DNA from: Plectrocnemia conspersa
Lineage: Eukaryota > Arthropoda > Insecta > Trichoptera > Polycentropodidae
Reading direction: 5' to 3'
Assembly (NCBI GenBank): GCA_009617715.1
Contig: VTFK01000507.1
Span: forward strand, 124,001-188,000
Length of the DNA stretch: 64,000 bases
In this document: in pieces, positions 59,530 through 64,000 of the stretch
Layout: every line of letters starts with the position of its first letter
Position numbering within the stretch: the stretch's first letter is position 1
Position numbers and translations under genes: made by a program
The notes under the pieces: model-generated
What the model was told of the DNA's origin: nothing
What the model saw: the letters and a program-made list of their open reading frames with translations, nothing else
Databases searched by the model: none

Positions 59530-60320
59530 AGATTTCCATCTGCTGTTGATAGAGAAAGATTGAGAAACATATGAAATCATTGAAGCTAATCCACAAACAA
59601 TTATTTATATAGATTTAGACATATAGGTTTCACGACAACAAAAGCGAAAAAAACATATAAATGGGTACCGCATGAACTTATCAAAACAAAAAACAGCAAC
59701 GTTTCGAAGTATGTTGCTGTTTTTTCTACTAATTTTTGATGAAATCATCACCTACGATTAGAAATAAATTTTATTTTTCATTTTTAATTACTTAATCGAT
59801 CGTTTATTTTACCCACGTTAGTTCGAAAATTAATATTCTGTACATTCTTATCTCAAAAATCAGAAATTGTTTTAAGAAAATTATAATAGCATTTTTTTGT
59901 TGAAAATTAAATTAGTAGGAATATTTTTTTAAATTTTACATCGGCTACATATTTTTATACCGCTCCATAGAAAAAGATGGATCCGTGCCAGATGTTTCTA
60001 AATCATTTTTAAAAAAAATTATTGTGACCAAGAAGTGGTTAAACAGACAAAAAAGAGCATTACAGCAGAATCATATTAAAGACAAATTATAAACATGCAT
60101 AGAATATTATTAAAATATAATATCTGATACTTCTGTGGGCAATTAAAAAAATAGTATTGAAAATTTCACATCATCCGTCATATTCCCCTAACCTTTACCC
60201 TACAAATTATCACATTTTGAAACATTTAAACCTATTCATTTATAATAAAAAAAAGCCTTTGCTGAATTTATAATTACAATTTCTGTATATGGAGCATATT
60301 TTGAATAGTTAAATTGTAGC
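59530..60320 (+). pseudogene. Decayed mariner transposase
   Basis: Pieces in order and in several frames: SAVDRERLRN, IIEANPQT, KTYKWVPHEL (a mariner hallmark), DEIITYD (the DEKWI region with a catalytic Asp position), then HHPSYSPNLYPTNYHILKHL, matching PPYSPDLAPTDYHLFKHL with the second catalytic Asp changed to Asn. Many stops and shifts. Terminal inverted repeats were not identified. Confidence 0.82.
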
Positions 60321-60760
60321 TAAAAAACAATATAGCGTTTTATATCTCACAAAAATCAGACATTCCATATGAAACCAGCTAGTACAATATTTGTTATTAC
60401 AGAATCGAAACTTCTGTGTTTACATAAAAATACAAATATTTATTTTTAACACATTACGATCCACTATTTCTATATGTATTTATATGTTTTGATAAAGTTG
60501 ACATTTTTTTACGCTACCAAAATAATTAAAAATGTATATTTCTATAATTAAATAAAAGTTAAATTATTGTCAACCCTAAGAAACGCGTGAATTTACAAAC
60601 AACAAAGTTGCGCTATCACGCGAAAACGCGTGAATGGACCGTAATGTGTTTATGTAGCAAGTTTAGTTTGATTTGTACAATAATTCATAAGCGTTTAAAG
60701 ATATGTAAAGCATCTTTTCTACTTATTTTTAATTAAAAAATAATTTAGATAAAGACTTAC

Positions 60761-60937
60761 TTCTGCTCTCAAACATGCGATCTTCAGCTGGATGATTTTT
60801 GAGACGGCCCTCGCGAAAATCATTTTTGAGGTCAAAACTGACCTTTCGGTCGTCATAAGGACACCGGCGAAGTTGATCCAAAATTCGTAATAATACACTC
60901 TTTCATGTTTATGTTTGTTTATATTTACACCACACAA
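60761..60937 (-). CDS. Possible alternative first exon of the PDZ gene
   Basis: The minus-strand frame from ATG 60856 reads MTTERSVLTSKMIFARAV, then KIIQLKIACLRAE, and ends at a near-consensus donor (GCAGAA|GTAAGTC) in phase 0. The first PDZ exon at 48020 also begins in phase 0, so the two could join. Upstream sequence is CG-rich. An upstream ATG (about 60904) opens an 18-codon frame whose TGA overlaps the MTTER start (ATGA). It could equally be a 5' UTR exon or belong to another gene. Confidence 0.4.
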
Positions 60938-61320
60938 GTCACTGTCTCTATTATCACAATATTAATTATTAAACGTAATATAAATATAGTATATTTAAAG
61001 CGTTGAAAATTTAAATTGGGCGCCCGTGAGGACGGAGCGACCCCGGGCGGCAATTATTTTCGAGATGGCGTTTTATTTAATAATTTTTGAATCAATGAAA
61101 ATTTTCCGAGGCTGTGTGTGTTTGTGTGTGCGTGCGATAGAGACGTGATAATTTTTGAGATGAAATACAGCGAACTGGGGACGGAGTAGCGAATTGTCCC
61201 AAATTTGCTCGAGTTTTTTTTTGTGTGAATCAAAAAACTTTTCCGCCCAATTAGAGAAGGAAACAAATTGATTACGAGACTCGGGTGTATTTTTAAAACG
61301 TATTTGTGTATTCAAAAGCG
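60938..61320 (-). promoter_or_regulatory. CG-rich region upstream of the 60.8-kb exon
   Basis: Includes GGGCGCCCGTGAGGACGGAG and CCCCGGGCGG at about 61018-61050, GAGATGGCG (61062-61070) and a GT-rich tract (61095-61116). In this AT-rich window such a patch next to a donor-bounded exon suggests a promoter. Confidence 0.4.
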
Positions 61321-61544
61321 TTAATTATGCGTGAGATTTGAATACGCGCTTTGAAAGGTGACTGATCAATGGATTTTCATTAACTTGTTGAACACAAGCA
61401 GTCAATGTAAAGCAACCGAAAGTATATTTGGTTTGAATTCATTTTTTAAAGATTAATTTACATTAATTAATTCATTAAAATCTTCCAGAGAAATTTGTCA
61501 GACTTTAGCTCAATGTGTTACAACCGTGTAAACACAATCAACAA

Positions 61545-61825
61545 CTCGGTAAGTAATAATATAGCAGACTGAAATCATTTATTAATTATAAACTAATATT
61601 ACAGCTAATATTTAATATATATTACAATGCATGACCTAGCTGAATTTTATTTTCATTATTTAATACGATATTCATCTATGATACTAGGAAAAACTGGGAA
61701 AACCCTAATCTGTGATAGTCAATCGGAATTAAATTTATATAAAAATCATTTATTCCGATTTCTCATACACTATAGAAATTAAAAAAAAAACACTAGGGAT
61801 CATATAGGATTCGAACCTACGTTTT
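61545..61825 (-). repeat. tRNA-derived SINE copy
   Basis: Minus strand: GTAGGTTCGAATCCTATATG (B-box intact), then ATTCCGATTGACTATCACAG and TTTTCCTAGTATCATAGATG, matching the body of the family. Confidence 0.65.
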
Positions 61826-64000
61826 TTATGTATAAAAAGTCGTTTTTTTAAATAAAAAGTAGGGTTAATAAAATGCAGCTATAGTCAAATATAAAAATAT
61901 CAGTAAATACACTTTATGTCAAGGTAGTCAAAAATAATTTACATTAGTTAATAGAAAATTTATTTTATTAATAATTGTGTTCCTTTCCTCTACTAATAAT
62001 TTGCTAAAGTCATTATTTTTTAAAAACCATAAGATTTTTAATTGCTTGGTATTCATTGAGGACCACTGAACCAATTAGAAAATTTGTCGCAAGTACGCTT
62101 TAATTGCGAGAAATGACTTGTTGCAAATCAGCGTTAAAAGCGCAATAAATAAAAATGTTATTGCTCTCAACGATTTTCCAACAAGATAGTTGCAACTTGG
62201 ACATTATTTGTTATGTTTACGTTTTAAAAAATTTGACTATCGCGTGTTTGGTATTAAAATACTATATTAAAATAAATAATTTGTAATCAGAAAAAAAGTA
62301 TTTTTAAGTGTATTACTATAATATATTTTAATTATAAAAAAATTTTGAAAAAGGTTTTTCATTACAAATTTATATAGTATTCCTTACAGCATTATGTGAC
62401 GATTGAATATCAGTTATGGTTTGATCTAAGATATAATTTATCTATAATATTATATCATATAACATATAGAAGTTAAAACGTCGAAAAGTAAAAGTGAGTA
62501 CTATTCTTTATATAAAGATATTTATTTAAACTAATTAAAATCATAATAGATTATAAATAGTCCTCTTTCTAACAATGTGAGATAATTTCGTCAGATATGT
62601 TGAATTTCTATTTAAAGTTTATCTATCTAGACGACCTTTTGTGTATATTTAGTAATTCTATTCTCGTTCGTTATTGTATTGTGTTTTTTTTTATTAAAAT
62701 TTGTTCAATTAAACGCATATTCGTAATGAAAACACGTCTAATAGATTAGATAGAACAATAAAAATAAGCAGTACAATTTTTATATCATATTTTTTGCTCT
62801 AAAATATATAAATTTATACAATAAATACTGAATGATGTAAATAATCTATTCAAAGAAATGCATTATAAATTTTTTTATATGTATTTAAAAAAATAATAAC
62901 ATACGTTTCGGTGATGTACATTGAGTGTACATTGAAAAATTAGTAATTTAAAATATAAAAAAGAGCAATGTTAGTATTTACTAATCAATACAATAAAAAT
63001 CAAAGTCGAAACATTACACTAATTGGTATAATATTATACCAGATTTTGAAAACATCAAAGAAGGATACTAAAAATAAAAAGGTCATCTCAAATTGCTATG
63101 GCAACTTAAAAAGTAAATTTGGAAATTTTTGTTCATTTAGGGATGCTGCGGAAGCTATCAAAAAAGTCACCTCATATATTTTTTACTAGGACGACAAAAG
63201 GATGACAATCCTCCTCAAAGAAGGACGTCTGCTCATTCTACAATAGCGTATTCATCAGTACAATAGAAATCCACAATTTGGATTGAAAGGTTAAAATAGC
63301 ACATCAACCATTTATGATTTTTTAAAATTTCTATCGTAATTGTGAGATTAAAATTAGTGATTCTTTATAATCACCATAAGTCAGCTTTTTTTTAGATTTA
63401 ATGTTACCAATACAACACTTGCAGATACGATTGACTGCTTAAAAGACTTGTTACATATGCGCGTTAAAAGCGCAATAAACAAAAGACATTATGACTCAAC
63501 AATAAATGCATTTGTATGTAACGATCAGAGAATCTAAAGGATTAACGTAATCCAAATACAGCAATAATGGTGTTTCGGTGCTACAAGTACAAAACATATA
63601 TGGGATTGACAACATGACAACATGTGGCCATGGAATTTACATATTTATAATATTAAAAAAAACTGTTAGATACGCAATAATTTTTATAAGATAATCGACA
63701 GAAATAAACCAATCTAATTACATCTCTAAATCATTGCTATTGGTGCGCATGTTAGAAGGAGCCACAGCTAATAAACCTTCTTCATTTTAACCAAGTGTAT
63801 ATAAGCTCTTTAATTCCATTAGTTACTTTAGATTGCTTTAGAAATCCAGTGAAAACGATTGGATTTTACAAACATAGACAAAACTATGAGAACAGCTACA
63901 TATTTATAGTAACTTAATAAAATGTACGTGACACTAAAATATTTGTATGAATTGTCTCATATTATTTTCATAGTACTCCATTTCTAGTAAGCTAACTGCG
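61826..64000. other. AT-rich stretch with repeat fragments
   Basis: No gene is supported. It contains a pair of about 45-bp direct repeats (62115-62155 and 63440-63485, sharing CGTTAAAAGCGCAATAAA), a family F copy at 63120-63240 and a 16-bp palindrome GGTATAATATTATACC (63025-63040). Confidence 0.45.

Noticed and set aside
61054..61315. Two overlapping minus-strand frames
   Set aside because: They overlap in different frames across a GT-rich tract and the CG-rich promoter-like patch, with no splice support.

Overview
The window is eukaryotic and reads as a very AT-rich arthropod, most probably insect, nuclear genome. Genes are split by GT-AG introns, polyadenylation signals are AATAAA, core promoters look TATA/Inr-like, and introns and intergenic DNA are packed with decayed mariner, Penelope-like, non-LTR and LTR-type remnants, hairpin MITEs and a tRNA-derived SINE family. 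Nothing bacterial, no CRISPR array and no intact tRNA or rRNA gene was seen. The species cannot be fixed from the sequence.

Layout. (1) 2.9-7.4 kb, + strand: the FBXW7/archipelago F-box/WD40 ubiquitin-ligase receptor, with a non-coding 5' exon, a single large coding exon and a long 3' UTR. Its acidic N-terminus is one base out of frame with the rest, at an A7 run. (2) 9.2-13.8 kb, + strand: a small gene I do not recognise by name, encoding a roughly 106-110 residue single-pass membrane protein with two cytosolic PPxY motifs. It has two tandemly duplicated promoter-plus-first-exon units, each coding its own membrane anchor and each splicing in the same phase to shared exons. (3) 13.8-35 kb: repeat-rich DNA with a possible promoter/5' exon (about 18.8-19.2 kb), a possible small coding exon (28.2 kb), a Penelope-like remnant, LINE, mariner and pogo-like pieces, a 1-kb terminal-inverted-repeat element and a solo-LTR-like block. 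(4) 35.8-38.1 kb, + strand: an unrecognised membrane-anchored protein with a long acidic, serine-rich tail, again broken by one surplus A in a run (A8). (5) 42.1-48.0 kb, - strand: eight exons coding the last three PDZ domains of a Patj/INADL/MPDZ-type polarity scaffold, tail-to-tail with (4). Its upstream part is either outside the window or starts at a possible first exon near 60.8 kb. (6) 48-64 kb: a long intron or upstream region with repeats, a decayed mariner, a foldback element and several strong palindromes.

How the genes relate: they do not form a pathway cluster. FBXW7 recognises phosphodegrons for SCF-dependent degradation, the PPxY protein is a plausible ligand of WW-domain proteins such as Nedd4-family ligases, and the PDZ scaffold belongs to the apical Crumbs/Pals1/Patj polarity machinery. 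The most notable items are the duplicated promoter/anchor exons of the PPxY gene and the two coding frames each restored by removing a single A from a homopolymer.
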